Positions 6,212 to 6,478 of a stretch of DNA of 6,478 bases are shown here, piece after piece. Position 1 is the stretch's first letter. Each line of letters starts with the position of its first letter. The stretch lies in contig JAPTVL010000461.1 of assembly GCA_028065725.1 (NCBI GenBank), positions 1-6,478 of the forward strand, given 5' to 3'. The stretch is from Betaproteobacteria bacterium (GTDB lineage Bacteria > Pseudomonadota > Gammaproteobacteria > Burkholderiales > Rhodocyclaceae). The translations under genes were made by a program, and so were the position numbers. Under the pieces are notes generated by a model. It did no database searches and had not been told where the DNA came from. It saw only the letters and a list, made by a program, of their open reading frames with translations.

Positions 6212-6478
6212 TCAGCCAGCCTTTGCGGCAAGCAGCGCCTCCAGCTCGGAAACCCTGCGTTTCAGCGTATCCACTTCGCGCTCTTTCTGCCCGGCAGCCC
6301 GTTTCATGCCGGCATCGATCCATTCCTGCCATTCCCCCATGCCCTCGTCGCTGACTGCGGAGGTGAGGATAACGCGGATATAGGGATTAACCCGGCGTGC
6401 GTATTCGATCGCGAGCGGCACGTTGAAATTCAGGTAGGGCAACAGGTCCACCTTGTTGAGCAGCATCACCTCGGCGGC
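6212..6478 (-). CDS. hypB: HypB, GTPase for nickel insertion, C-terminal part; 5' end outside the window
   Basis: The last 88 codons of hypB are present; the frame is open to the right edge. The visible start AAEVMLLNKVDLLPYLNFNV contains the NKVD guanine-specificity motif (NKxD) of the SIMIBI GTPases. The following stretch NPYIRVILTSAVSDEGMGEW matches the end of the HypB G-domain. HypB uses GTP hydrolysis with HypA to deliver nickel to the hydrogenase large subunit after the iron group is in place. The P-loop, the metal-site cysteines and any His-rich N-terminus lie outside and cannot be judged. After the G-domain a charged tail of about 30 residues, REVDTLKRRVSELEALLAAK, looks like a short coiled coil. 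The stop is 4 nt before the hypF ATG, indicating one operon. A GTG visible near the window edge is an internal Val codon, not a start. Confidence 0.95.
   Translation of the reverse strand, partial: AAEVMLLNKVDLLPYLNFNVPLAIEYARRVNPYIRVILTSAVSDEGMGEWQEWIDAGMKRAAGQKEREVDTLKRRVSELEALLAAKAG

Noticed and set aside
6208..6231. TTG at 6231 as the hypF start
   Set aside because: It would overlap hypB by 20 bases, adds eight residues without family support, and an ATG follows 4 nt after the hypB stop.
5233..6354. A long plus-strand open frame opposite the 5' half of hypF (and a similar one at 3778-4974)
   Set aside because: Both are shadows of the hypF reading frame in GC-rich DNA. HypF has complete domain order and motifs; the plus-strand products have none.

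Overview
The window is a stretch of a [NiFe]-hydrogenase maturation (hyp) operon, read entirely from the minus strand. In transcription order, right to left, it holds: the 3' end of hypB (cut by the window edge), complete hypF, hypC, hypD and hypE, and the 5' part of hypX/hoxX (cut by the left edge). The order hypB-hypF-hypC-hypD-hypE-hypX matches the classical hyp cluster of aerobic hydrogen oxidisers such as Cupriavidus necator. The high GC content, this gene order and the types of dispersed palindromic repeats suggest a proteobacterium, most likely a betaproteobacterium. That assignment is inference; no rRNA or other marker gene is present.

The genes form one pathway. HypF (carbamoyltransferase) and HypE (which carries the C-terminal Cys) make the cyanide ligands. 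HypC and HypD (Fe-S scaffold) hold the iron and assemble Fe(CN)2CO. HypX is the family linked to making the CO ligand from a formyl group under oxic conditions. HypB is the GTPase that helps deliver nickel. HypX suggests the hydrogenase served works in the presence of oxygen. No hydrogenase structural gene is in the window.

The unexpected content is the repeats. Five imperfect palindromic elements of four different sequence types sit in this one 6.5-kb operon. Three lie at the gene junctions hypF/hypC, hypD/hypE and hypE/hypX. At each of these the upstream gene's stop codon lies inside or at the very edge of the element. Two more lie inside protein-coding sequence, in the HypX inter-domain linker and in HypF between its YrdC-like and Kae1-like domains. 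Both are translated straight through in frame and add roughly 35 and 20-25 residues. The two tight junctions (hypB/hypF with a 4-nt gap, and the hypC/hypD ATGA overlap) have none. The operon therefore looks like a record of small palindromic elements being tolerated only where they end a gene harmlessly or become an in-frame linker peptide.

The plus strand carries several long open frames, but these are shadows of the high-GC minus-strand genes. I see no tRNA, rRNA, CRISPR array, transposase gene or convincing terminator. No stretch over 300 bases lacks a gene. The largest gap is 156 bases (1094-1249), most of it a palindromic repeat.
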